Part shown: in pieces, positions 25,701-31,986 of the stretch | Layout of the letters: each line of letters begins with the position of its first letter | Numbering within the stretch: position 1 is the stretch's first letter | Assembly (NCBI GenBank): GCA_023251475.1 | Contig: JAHEYS010000064.1 | Location: 1 to 35,260, forward strand | Direction: 5' to 3' | DNA length: 35,260 nt | Source of the DNA: Prolixibacteraceae bacterium | GTDB lineage: Bacteria; Bacteroidota; Bacteroidia; Bacteroidales; Prolixibacteraceae | Notes under the pieces: generated by a model | Told to the model about the DNA's origin: nothing | Seen by the model: only the letters and a program-made list of their open reading frames with translations | The model's database searches: none | Made by a program: the position numbers and the translations under genes

Positions 25701-27248
25701 CAATTTCAGAATCAGTGTACCCGGAGCTGCAATTCCGTCAGTTGAGAACTCTCCGACCTGGAATTTCTCTCCGTTCACGGTGTACTGATATGCAACTGCC
25801 AGAACCTCATCATTATTAACAGATTGATTTAATGATATGTATCCAATTTGCCGGTTAATGGTATATTCTGTTGAATCGAGTAAACGGGCATTCTCAATTT
25901 TTTCATAATCGCGCCCTCCCACAAAATCACGGGCCGATAACGGGCCCAGTGTTGCGGTGAGCCGTGCAATATCACGTATACCCGAATAGGTAGTGGACAT
26001 CTCCTTATAAAGTCCGTTGATATCATTCCATGGATAGGTATTGAACGGAAAAGCGAGCCCGGGGGTATCACCAAAGGCGGGATTAGTCTGATTCTGCATG
26101 TTTATCTTTTTCTCACCAAGATCCATTAAAGCCAGAATATTACGTGATTCCTGAAACCGGCTTGATTTATTGGTCACCCAGACCTCGATCTTGTTGATTG
26201 TAACTGCCGATTTTATAATGGGCAATTCCTGAAGCGCTTTATCATAATTTTCATAAAAATAGTGGCTCAGCAAAAAGTGGCGGTTGGCATCGTAATCGGT
26301 AGCGTTAATTTCAAACTTTGATTTTTCGGCTCCCCCTTCGGTATTGATCACTTTTGTCTCCCCTTTTTGCTGGGAAAAAACTGTTGATACCGATAATTTT
26401 CCGAATTGCAAATCGGTCTTGACTCCAAAAAGATTAGTCCCTCCCCTGATCAGGGTCCCGGTCAGCGGCATTGAAACATTGCCCGCCTCCACATTTTTCA
26501 CGATATCGTCATCGTTACCTGCGTAATCCAGTTTTATCTTGTTCTCAAAATCGAAGGTTGCGTCGGTGTTATAGTTAAACCTCATTTTTAACCGGTCACC
26601 AATCTGGCCGTCGAGGTTGACATTTATCTTCTGGGTGAAATCAAAGGTAGTATTTCTCTGCATCCGAACCGGGATTGAGGGATTTTCGATTCTGTTGCTT
26701 TTGACCCCCAGGCTCATTTCGACATAACCCTGTGGTTTGATATTCACAATATTTGAACCGAAAACCTTATTGAAAGCCTCCCCGCTAATCCGGAACTGGG
26801 GGACAAGCTGCGATTTCTGATCCAGCGAATTCTGCGCCATTTTGTTCCTCCAATAGTGATCGATCGATTCCCGAAGGTCATTTCTGAGAAATTCTTCCCT
26901 GGTGAGGGATAATGGGAGGCGATAATCCATTGTCCCTATTTTTTCGGAGATCAGGTAATCTCCTGAAATTGGGTCATATTCGATGACAGTATGAATATTT
27001 GAAGGTTTTTTCAGATATAAGGCGGATGAGTCGGCTGATCCCGGTTTTGCAAAAATCTTCTGATCTTTAAATGGAAAAGGGAGGGAACCCACGGTATCCC
27101 GACGCACGGAATCCTGACCGGTAAGACTGCTCAGTAATGGATCCTCCATTGACAAATCATTACTGAACCTGGCAATACCATTGCCGGATAAAGCGGAAAT
27201 AATCAAAAGAGTTAAAACCACTATTGTATTTAACGATACCTGTCGCAA
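19752..27248 (-). CDS. sprA: SprA (Sov), outer-membrane translocon of the type IX secretion system
   Basis: The 2498-residue protein matches the known size of SprA/Sov (about 2,400-2,500). A hydrophobic signal (VSLNTIVVLTLLIISALSG) is followed by a long region of alternating beta strands, with typical SprA text such as PLLSSLTGQD, FRISGEAFNKVFGSN, GKLSVSTVFSQQKGE, FLDDFEGAKTPINL-like YLDDFEGAKTPINL and WVNELRLTNFEENGGWA. It ends in an aromatic-rich strand (NFGVSFRFTLVQ) as outer-membrane barrels do. SprA forms the very large barrel through which folded T9SS cargo passes. The start codon is TTG: in-frame sequence upstream hits a stop at 27271-27273, and the first in-frame ATG is residue 34, beyond the signal peptide. 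It lies 10 bases after ruvA, a neighbour also seen in Flavobacterium johnsoniae, so the two are co-transcribed. Confidence 0.97.
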   Translation of the reverse strand: MRQVSLNTIVVLTLLIISALSGNGIARFSNDLSMEDPLLSSLTGQDSVRRDTVGSLPFPFKDQKIFAKPGSADSSALYLKKPSNIHTVIEYDPISGDYLISEKIGTMDYRLPLSLTREEFLRNDLRESIDHYWRNKMAQNSLDQKSQLVPQFRISGEAFNKVFGSNIVNIKPQGYVEMSLGVKSNRIENPSIPVRMQRNTTFDFTQKINVNLDGQIGDRLKMRFNYNTDATFDFENKIKLDYAGNDDDIVKNVEAGNVSMPLTGTLIRGGTNLFGVKTDLQFGKLSVSTVFSQQKGETKVINTEGGAEKSKFEINATDYDANRHFLLSHYFYENYDKALQELPIIKSAVTINKIEVWVTNKSSRFQESRNILALMDLGEKKINMQNQTNPAFGDTPGLAFPFNTYPWNDINGLYKEMSTTYSGIRDIARLTATLGPLSARDFVGGRDYEKIENARLLDSTEYTINRQIGYISLNQSVNNDEVLAVAYQYTVNGEKFQVGEFSTDGIAAPGTLILKLLKGTNLNPVFKNWRLMMKNIYNINGARISGDEFKMDVLYKNDAAGSNLNYLPDGPLKEKILLGVMNLDHLNKQFDPYPDGIFDFLEQITVNSQRGRIIFPVIEPFGSNLERQFSGDAGAISKYVFRSLYDKTKTAAVQDAEKNKYRLTGSYKGSSSTDISLDAINIARGSVKVLAGGRQLQEDVDFIVDYTQGKVKIINQGLLESGTPISISTESQDLFSMQQKTMLGTHLNYEFSKNFNIGTTLMYLHEKPLYQKVNYGEDPISNLMLGLNGSYNTTSGMITRMVNALPFLKTNVESKIAVEAEWARLFPGHSKVISKEGAAYLDDFEGAKTPINLKSFIGWSIASTPQNNELFPEGNLINDLASGYNRSQLSWYIIDPYMQRRTAPSYLSKQGLLDDHRVREVFQYEIFPDRETPAGQPTNIPTLDLSYSPAERGSYNYEVSPSSYSSGVERSGALKSPETRWGGIMRKIETSDFEAANVEYIEFWLMDPFAMDKSEDPNPGGDLYFNLGNVSEDILRDGRKSFENGLPGDGNSAETDQTAWGRVSKQQSLVKAFDNTPAARVNQDIGLDGLSSKDEKGFFGNYISNLGKLVADTAALSQAEKDPSSDDYHYFRGTDYDQKEKNLLDRYKYYSRTEGNSPTSSQSPESYPTAATSIPDVEDINDDNTLNENEAYYQYHLRIDRNNMVLGKNYISDIKTSPVTLLSGNKDTIKWYQFRIPVSSPDKVYGAINDFRSIRFIRMFLKGWQKPVVMRFATMDLVRTNWRRYDKDLTEDNSIPGQDTQFEISAVNVEENSNRKPVNYIVPPGVDRVIDPSNAQLTQLNEQSMVLRTIGLNPGDARGAFKTMMIDMRRYKTLKLEVHAEEMEGTTLRDDDLYLFVRFGSDFQYNYYEYEIPLKLTTPGYYDSNKESDRLAVWPENNRVYIPLDELPKLKLDRNAEMRKGGSLITLSDIYEKIHAGVNGNKNRIRLKGNPDLSQVEVGMIGIRNKRGRTLGPKSVEVWVNELRLTNFEENGGWAAIGRVSGNLADLGSYSIAGRITTTGFGSIDSKMGQRTLDDTHEYDISTNLELGKFFKEESGVRIPLYIGISKSVATPEYSPLDKDVKLSDALSSAANSHARDSIKQISQTFTTRKSINLTNVQITKPNKTGSPKIYDISNFSLTYAHNLYEHGDITTSLDQTINTRALLNYNFVSRPVPIDPFKNVKFLKAPALALVRDFNLNFVPSQISFRSDINRTSSSVQYRDITNPGFILPKTYLKDFNWNRYYDFRFDLTRSLKIDFSAVNSSRIDEPLGALDKNLPGYQARRDTIWQNIMDGGRNTHYHHTWNISYTIPINKLPLLEWISSSAIYQAGYDWDVAPITKSNYVVGNSINNSSAIQLNGQADFIRLYNRVPYLKRVNQKYGEFSRGRRDAQIKRGQANPINGISTARFKDANAVLKKNIPQSVFHKLGTTDVTVRVTDDKGKVINGKVKVVNENRILFTPESDCKKAIVEVTGGKDKSAKVNLHLDEYLARFLMMLYNVNISYTENSGTSLYGYLPGTNFFGSSDYQSDDGNRLMAPGLPFIFGVQSAGFGQQAAQKGWVSTDTILNKPYMMSKNTRFNLRAKLVPIPDLKIDINANRNFSANTSEFLIFNDQNGWEGYNKSFNGNFSMSIISIGSSFESLGKSEVQDSKVWNQFRQNREVIARRLDRSRIPNADYGYSPGNFDPNTGFPAGYGVSSQEVLIPAFLAAYSGKSAETIPLSPFPSAKFMMPNWRIQYSGVVNKIQGLKDIMKSMSIIHDYRSTYSIGSYISNLNYKAEDDGYSYVLDAQKNFLSKYDIASININETFNPLFDIDITWLNNVTSRFEYRKTRNVMLSLTNNQAMELYNNEASLGLGYRFENMKLFVKTKSSQKMLNNDLNVRADLTYGKNKTVLRKLIEENNQTTAGQESFSVKFSADYNLSEVFIVRLFYDRIMNSPFISNAYRTTNSNFGVSFRFTLVQ

Positions 27249-27258
27249 AATATTTTTT

Positions 27259-27840
27259 TTAAAAACTCTTTAATGCAATCTTAAGAAGCTGTTCCACTGT
27301 CAGATCGGGCTTTGCAGCCATGATCTGGTCTATGGAATTTTCAACTGCTTTTTTATTGAATCCCAACATTTCGAGGGCGCTTAAGGCTTCATTTCTGACA
27401 ACCATATTACCCGATCTGAATATTTTATCCGTGACCACCCCTTTGCCCACCTTATCTTTGAGCTCGATAATTACGCGCTGGGCAGTTTTAGCTCCAATTC
27501 CCTTAATGCTTTTGAGGAGGTTCACGTTGTCAGTTAAAATCGCATTACTAAGGTCTTCAGGCAGATAAGAGGAAAGCATCATGATTGCTATGGATGCGCC
27601 AATTCCATTGACAGAAATCAATAATCTGAAAAAATCACGTTCATCCTGATCTGAAAAGCCATACAATAAATGGGCATCCTCGCGTACCACCTCATGAAGG
27701 AAAAGTTTAGCCTCTTCACTCCCCTTTAACCGGGAATAAGTGTTGACAGAAATGTGAAGAAAATACCCCACGCCAGCTGCTTCAATTACAACACCGGCCG
27801 GAGTTATTCCGGAGATAGTCCCTTTGATATATTCGTACAT
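27259..27840 (-). CDS. ruvA: Holliday junction branch migration complex subunit RuvA
   Basis: At 193 residues this has the family's N-terminal OB fold (MYEYIKGTISGITPAGVVIEAAGVGYFLHIS), VREDAHLLYGF, two helix-hairpin-helix motifs (LISVNGIGASIA and LKSIKGIGAKTAQRVI) and the short C-terminal domain that contacts RuvB. RuvA clamps four-way junctions so RuvB can drive branch migration. It lies between pdxA (29-base gap) and sprA (10-base gap) on one strand. Neither ruvB nor ruvC is nearby. Confidence 0.97.
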   Translation of the reverse strand: MYEYIKGTISGITPAGVVIEAAGVGYFLHISVNTYSRLKGSEEAKLFLHEVVREDAHLLYGFSDQDERDFFRLLISVNGIGASIAIMMLSSYLPEDLSNAILTDNVNLLKSIKGIGAKTAQRVIIELKDKVGKGVVTDKIFRSGNMVVRNEALSALEMLGFNKKAVENSIDQIMAAKPDLTVEQLLKIALKSF

Positions 27841-27869
27841 CCCAATGGTATTAAATGATCGTCAAAACG

Positions 27870-28931
27870 CTACTCCCCGCCGGTTCTGTCAATCTCATGC
27901 CTTTGCAGGGGATTTTTTGAAAGTATCTCAAACCGTTTTCTGTTTTCAAAAAGATCTATTGCCAGGTAAAGGGCGTTGCGAAATGATTCTTCAGATGCTG
28001 TTCCGTTACCTGCAATATCATAAGCGGTTCCATGACCAGGAGAGGTACGGATAATGGGCAATCCGGCCGTATAGTTTACTCCCGATTCAAATGCAAAGGA
28101 CTTAAAAGGAATCAAGCCCTGATCGTGATACATCGCCAGTGTGGCATCAAATTTCTTAAACTCTCCGGCACCAAAATAACCATCTGCAGGGTAAGGACCT
28201 AAAGCGATGATCCCCTCTTCGTTAGCTTGCCTGATTGCCGGAAGAATAATCCGTTCTTCCTCATCGCCGATAACGCCACCATCCCCTGCGTGAGGATTGA
28301 GGCCAAGAACAGCAATGCGTGGTTTTCTGACTGAAAAATCTTCGAGTAATGTTTTATGCAAAACCCGTAAGTTATTTAATATCCGCTCCCTGGTGAGGGA
28401 GGCAACGATCTGGTTTACGGGAATATGTCCGGTAACAACACCTATTTTCAGGATATCGCTGATCATCAGCATCAGGTAGTTTTTTGTTCCAAACTCCTTG
28501 GCAAAATACTCAGTATGACCCGGAAAATTAAAGCTTTCAGATTGAATGTTCTCCTTGTTAATCGGGGCAGTAACCACGGCATCAATATCTCCCGATTTAA
28601 GATCACGGACCGCAGCCTCAAGTGCAGATAAGGCAGCCTCTCCGGCCATCTTTGTCGATTTTCCCAACTCAACTCTTACCTCTTCACTAACACAGTTAAT
28701 GATATTAGGTCGCTTATTGTTAGCCTCTTTGGCCGTATTAATATTGTTAAATGTGAAAATTTCATTGTCCATCGCTTTCCGGTAGTAAGCAGCCACCTTA
28801 GACGAGCCATATACTATCGGGGTGCACATCTCAAGTATTCTGCTGTCAGCTAAAGCTTTAATGATTATTTCGTATCCGATTCCATTAATATCACCGTGGG
28901 TGATCCCCACTTTAATTTTATGTTGCTCCAT
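27870..28931 (-). CDS. pdxA: 4-hydroxythreonine-4-phosphate dehydrogenase
   Basis: The 353-residue product has the PdxA motifs GITHGDINGIGYEI, TAPINKENIQ, FPGHTEYFA, LNPHAGDGGVIG, TLAMYHDQGLIPFK and TSPGHGTAYDIAG. The three histidines in GHTE, NPHAG and MYHDQ are the expected divalent-metal ligands. The enzyme oxidises 4-phosphohydroxy-L-threonine with NAD on the way to pyridoxal phosphate (DXP-dependent route). PLP is used here by SpeA. It is the first gene of a probable pdxA-ruvA-sprA unit, with its own -7 box upstream. Confidence 0.96.
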   Translation of the reverse strand: MEQHKIKVGITHGDINGIGYEIIIKALADSRILEMCTPIVYGSSKVAAYYRKAMDNEIFTFNNINTAKEANNKRPNIINCVSEEVRVELGKSTKMAGEAALSALEAAVRDLKSGDIDAVVTAPINKENIQSESFNFPGHTEYFAKEFGTKNYLMLMISDILKIGVVTGHIPVNQIVASLTRERILNNLRVLHKTLLEDFSVRKPRIAVLGLNPHAGDGGVIGDEEERIILPAIRQANEEGIIALGPYPADGYFGAGEFKKFDATLAMYHDQGLIPFKSFAFESGVNYTAGLPIIRTSPGHGTAYDIAGNGTASEESFRNALYLAIDLFENRKRFEILSKNPLQRHEIDRTGGE

Positions 28932-28984
28932 TCCACGCCATTTAAAGGTTAATAAACAACCGTATTTTTAACCGGTTGATTTGT

Positions 28985-28992
28985 CAAATATA
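28985..28992 (-). promoter_or_regulatory. -7 box of the pdxA promoter
   Basis: The minus strand reads TATATTTG, an exact TAnnTTTG match. Transcription start would be near 28978, giving a leader of about 47 bases before the pdxA ATG. No -33 TTTG is found at the usual spacing. If correct, it would also drive ruvA and sprA. Confidence 0.5.
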
Positions 28993-29102
28993 AGGTTTAT
29001 TTGAGAATATCATGTGTGAATTAACACCGAAAAGATCTATTTGGTTCCCTGAAGATTAAAACTTAGCGTGCCACTTTCCGGACAAAGCTTACATAATGCT
29101 CA

Positions 29103-30530
29103 TTATAAACTATTTAAAAAATCTATCAATAATCTCACCCCGGTGGCCGTTCCCCCTTTTGGCCGGTAATGATCAGCAGCATTCAAGAATGCCGGACCGG
29201 CAATATCGAGATGAATCCAGGGGTAGCCGACAAATTTTTCCAGAAACTTGCCGGCAGTTACAGCTCCTGCCTCTCGTCCTCCAATATTCTTCATATCAGC
29301 AATATCCGATTTTATCGATTCTCCGTACTCCTCCCAAAGCGGAAATTCAACAATACGCTCGTATACATTTTCGCCCGATTGTTTTAATGCGCCAAAGGTA
29401 GCTGCCGAAGCATTCCCCATCGCGACAATACCCTGAGAACCAATTGCCATAGCGGCAGCACCAGTAAGTGTGGCAATATCAATCACCAGTTCAGGCTGAT
29501 ATTGCTTCGCATAACTCAAAGCATCAGCAAGCAATAATCTCCCCTCAGCATCTGTGTTGAGCACCTCAACTGTCTGACCACTATGCATGTAGATTATATC
29601 TCCGGGAGCATAGGCATTGCCGTCAGGCCGGTTATCAGTTGCCGGAATGAGTGCGATCAGGCGCAAAGGGAGGCTGCATTTGGCGGCGTACCAGATAACG
29701 GCAGCTGCTACAGCTCCACCGGCCATATCACATTTCATATAATCCATGGAATCCCTGGTAGGTTTCAGACTGAGCCCTCCCGTGTCGTATACAACACCCT
29801 TGCCCACCAGAATAATTGGGTTTGAGTTCCTGGCATCATCGGGTTCCCACCTTAAAACAGAGAAAGTAGGAGGATCTATACTTCCTTGATTTACAGCCAA
29901 TAACCCACCCATCTTTAAAGCTTTTATTTGATCTTTATAAAAGATTTCGGTAGAAAACCCTGCTCCTGTTCCCATCTCCTCAAAAATGGCAGATAGTTGA
30001 ACTGCATTCAGATGCGAAGCCGGTTCATTGATCAGGTCACGTGCCTTAAAAACTGCTTCAACACTCACCGACAAATGTTCTGTCTGCAATTTCGTAATTT
30101 CATTTCCCACAAATGTTATCTGATCGAGGCTCCATGGAATTTTATGGTTTGCCGACCGGTACTTCGTGAACTGGTAACTTCCCAATGCGAGTCCCTCTGC
30201 AAGTGCCAGGCTACTTTCAGCCTCATTACCGGAAACGATCAGATCTATTTTGTTGATTTTTTCCAGCTTTAAAATCCGGGAAATTTCATTTCCCCGTTTT
30301 CGGCACTCCTCCCGGGATGCGCCCCGCATTTTTGAATGATCGGCAAAAGCAACAATGATTAACTCATTGTATCTGTTTATTATAGCAAGATCATTTTCTT
30401 CAAGCTGTTTTCTGACATAACTGGATTCCTTCTCATGGAGTGATCTTTTATCGGTGAAATTGCGGTCAAAAGTGAGCAACACCTTTGCGAAAGATTCTCC
30501 CTGCAGCTTATTATTAAATTGAATTTTCAT
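29103..30530 (-). CDS. pepA: Leucyl aminopeptidase, M17 family
   Basis: From the ATG at 30530 the protein is 475 residues; the track's first Met at 30545 is a TTG and unnecessary. The C-terminal catalytic domain has GKGVVYDTGGLSLKP, MKCDMAGGAV and the M17 signature NTDAEGRLLLADAL, which together supply the two-metal site (Lys, three Asp, Glu) and the bicarbonate-holding Arg. The N-terminal ~160 residues are the usual divergent macro-like domain. It removes N-terminal residues from peptides in the cytoplasm, normally as a hexamer. It stands alone: a 171 bp gap separates it from pdxA, and mqnC is divergent. Confidence 0.95.
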   Translation of the reverse strand: MKIQFNNKLQGESFAKVLLTFDRNFTDKRSLHEKESSYVRKQLEENDLAIINRYNELIIVAFADHSKMRGASREECRKRGNEISRILKLEKINKIDLIVSGNEAESSLALAEGLALGSYQFTKYRSANHKIPWSLDQITFVGNEITKLQTEHLSVSVEAVFKARDLINEPASHLNAVQLSAIFEEMGTGAGFSTEIFYKDQIKALKMGGLLAVNQGSIDPPTFSVLRWEPDDARNSNPIILVGKGVVYDTGGLSLKPTRDSMDYMKCDMAGGAVAAAVIWYAAKCSLPLRLIALIPATDNRPDGNAYAPGDIIYMHSGQTVEVLNTDAEGRLLLADALSYAKQYQPELVIDIATLTGAAAMAIGSQGIVAMGNASAATFGALKQSGENVYERIVEFPLWEEYGESIKSDIADMKNIGGREAGAVTAGKFLEKFVGYPWIHLDIAGPAFLNAADHYRPKGGTATGVRLLIDFLNSL

Positions 30531-30583
30531 TTCGTCTGTTTTCAAATTTTGTTATCAAATCATTAGTGCAATTGTTGATGCTT

Positions 30584-30591
30584 CAAATTTA
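30584..30591 (-). promoter_or_regulatory. -7 box of the pepA promoter
   Basis: The minus strand reads TAAATTTG, an exact TAnnTTTG match, giving a leader of about 47 bases before the ATG at 30530. The usual -33 element is not evident. Confidence 0.45.
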
Positions 30592-30615
30592 CTACCTTTA
30601 TCCCAAATTTTATTA

Positions 30616-30682
30616 CAGATGAAATAGCCATGGTTGTGAAATCTCAAACCGGAATGAAATTATCCCATGGCTATTCCATCTG
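30616..30682 (+). promoter_or_regulatory. Long inverted repeat in the mqnC leader
   Basis: CAGATGAAATAGCCATGG (30616-30633) and CCATGGCTATTCCATCTG (30665-30682) pair at 17 of 18 positions around a 31-base loop. A possible mqnC promoter (TACCTTTA at 30593-30600, with TTG 18 bases upstream) would place the hairpin in the mRNA leader. The right arm's CATCTGA can also pair with TCAGATG at 30704-30710, which contains the mqnC start codon. Function is inferred only from pairing. Confidence 0.6.
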
Positions 30683-30707
30683 ACCTTTAAAAAACAAATT
30701 ATTTCAG

Positions 30708-31832
30708 ATGAATTTCGATCGGATTTATGACCGCGCTTTAAACCTTGAACCCCTCTCTTTGGAGGAGGGAGTCTTACTTTACAATCAGGCGCCAATTTCC
30801 GAACTAATGGTAATCGCCTGGCTGATACGACAAAAATTCCATCCCGACAATACCGTTACCTGGATGATTGACAGAAATATAAATATCACAAACATTTGTA
30901 TTTCAGGATGCAAGTTTTGCAATTTTCACCGGAAAGTCAACGGAGAGGAGACCTATACCACCACATTTGAAGATTATAAAACCAAAATAGATGAGATGTT
31001 GCAATTGGGTGGAAACCAGTTGCTGATTCAGGGTGGTATGCATCCCGGCTATGGACTGTCATTTTACAGTGACCTTTTTTCCCGTTTAAAAAGTGAGTAT
31101 CCTCAAGTGAGGTTGCATGCATTGGGGCCGCCGGAAATTGTCCATATTGCCAGAAAAGAGCGGATGTCATATCATGATGTTCTTCAGAAGCTGATTGAAT
31201 CAGGTTTAGACAGTTTACCGGGCGCTGGGGCTGAGATACTTTGTGACCGGGTTCGAAAGGAGATTTCACCGGGTAAAGCGCGTACTTCTGAATGGCTTGA
31301 TGTGATGGCTGAAGCTCATCGGTTGGGGATGGTTACCTCCGCAACGATGATGTTCGGACATATCGAAACAATCAGTGAAAGGGTCGCCCATTTAATCCAT
31401 ATCCGCGATTTGCAATCCAGGAAGCCAACTTCAGCACCTGGATTTATGGCATTTATTCCGTGGCCGTTTATGTCGGAAGGGACAGAACTGGGAAAGATGA
31501 TTAAGGTATCTCCGGTGCTTCCCGTCGAATATCTGCGAACCATTGCCATCAGCCGCATTCTGCTGAATAATATTGAGAACATTCAGGCATCCTGGTTAAC
31601 AGTGGGGAAAGAAACTGCGCAGGTTTGTCTTCACGGGGGGGCAAATGATCTGGGTTCCATAATGATAGAGGAGAATGTCGTTTCATCTGCCGGGGCATCG
31701 TTCAAATTATCCTCCTATGAGATGCAGCGCACTATTGCGGAAGCAGGTTTTCAGCCACAATTGCGTACCCAGGATTACCGATTTATCGGTTTACCCCCCG
31801 TAGTTGAAAAATATATGGCAGTGCCGGAATAA
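30708..31832 (+). CDS. mqnC: Cyclic dehypoxanthinyl futalosine synthase MqnC
   Basis: The 374-residue product is a radical SAM enzyme with CISGCKFC (Cys64, Cys68, Cys71) after DRNINITNI. It then has the MqnC text QGGMHPGYGL, HALGPPEIVHIA, SGLDSLPGAGAEIL, SATMMFGHIET, FIPWPFMSEGT, QASWLTVGKE and GANDLGSIMIEENVV. These favour MqnC over the paralogue MqnE. It cyclises dehypoxanthine futalosine in the futalosine route to menaquinone. No other mqn gene is in the window. The start at 30708 fits the family N-terminus. An inverted repeat with pairing potential to this start codon lies just upstream. speA follows after 154 AT-rich bases. Confidence 0.94.
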   Translation: MNFDRIYDRALNLEPLSLEEGVLLYNQAPISELMVIAWLIRQKFHPDNTVTWMIDRNINITNICISGCKFCNFHRKVNGEETYTTTFEDYKTKIDEMLQLGGNQLLIQGGMHPGYGLSFYSDLFSRLKSEYPQVRLHALGPPEIVHIARKERMSYHDVLQKLIESGLDSLPGAGAEILCDRVRKEISPGKARTSEWLDVMAEAHRLGMVTSATMMFGHIETISERVAHLIHIRDLQSRKPTSAPGFMAFIPWPFMSEGTELGKMIKVSPVLPVEYLRTIAISRILLNNIENIQASWLTVGKETAQVCLHGGANDLGSIMIEENVVSSAGASFKLSSYEMQRTIAEAGFQPQLRTQDYRFIGLPPVVEKYMAVPE

Positions 31833-31986
31833 TGATTAAAAAATAATTATTTTAGTTCCGTCAAGTTTAAATTATTTTAACAGCCATGCAACCTTACATA
31901 AGTTCTTGTATTTTGTTGCAGAAAAGATTTTTTATTGTATTTAATAAATTACAAATCAGGTTTTTACCTAAACATAAATATCATTA

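Noticed and set aside
31833-31986. Promoter for speA in the mqnC-speA gap
   Set aside because: Candidate boxes (TATTTTG, TATTTAAT) do not match TAnnTTTG with proper spacing.
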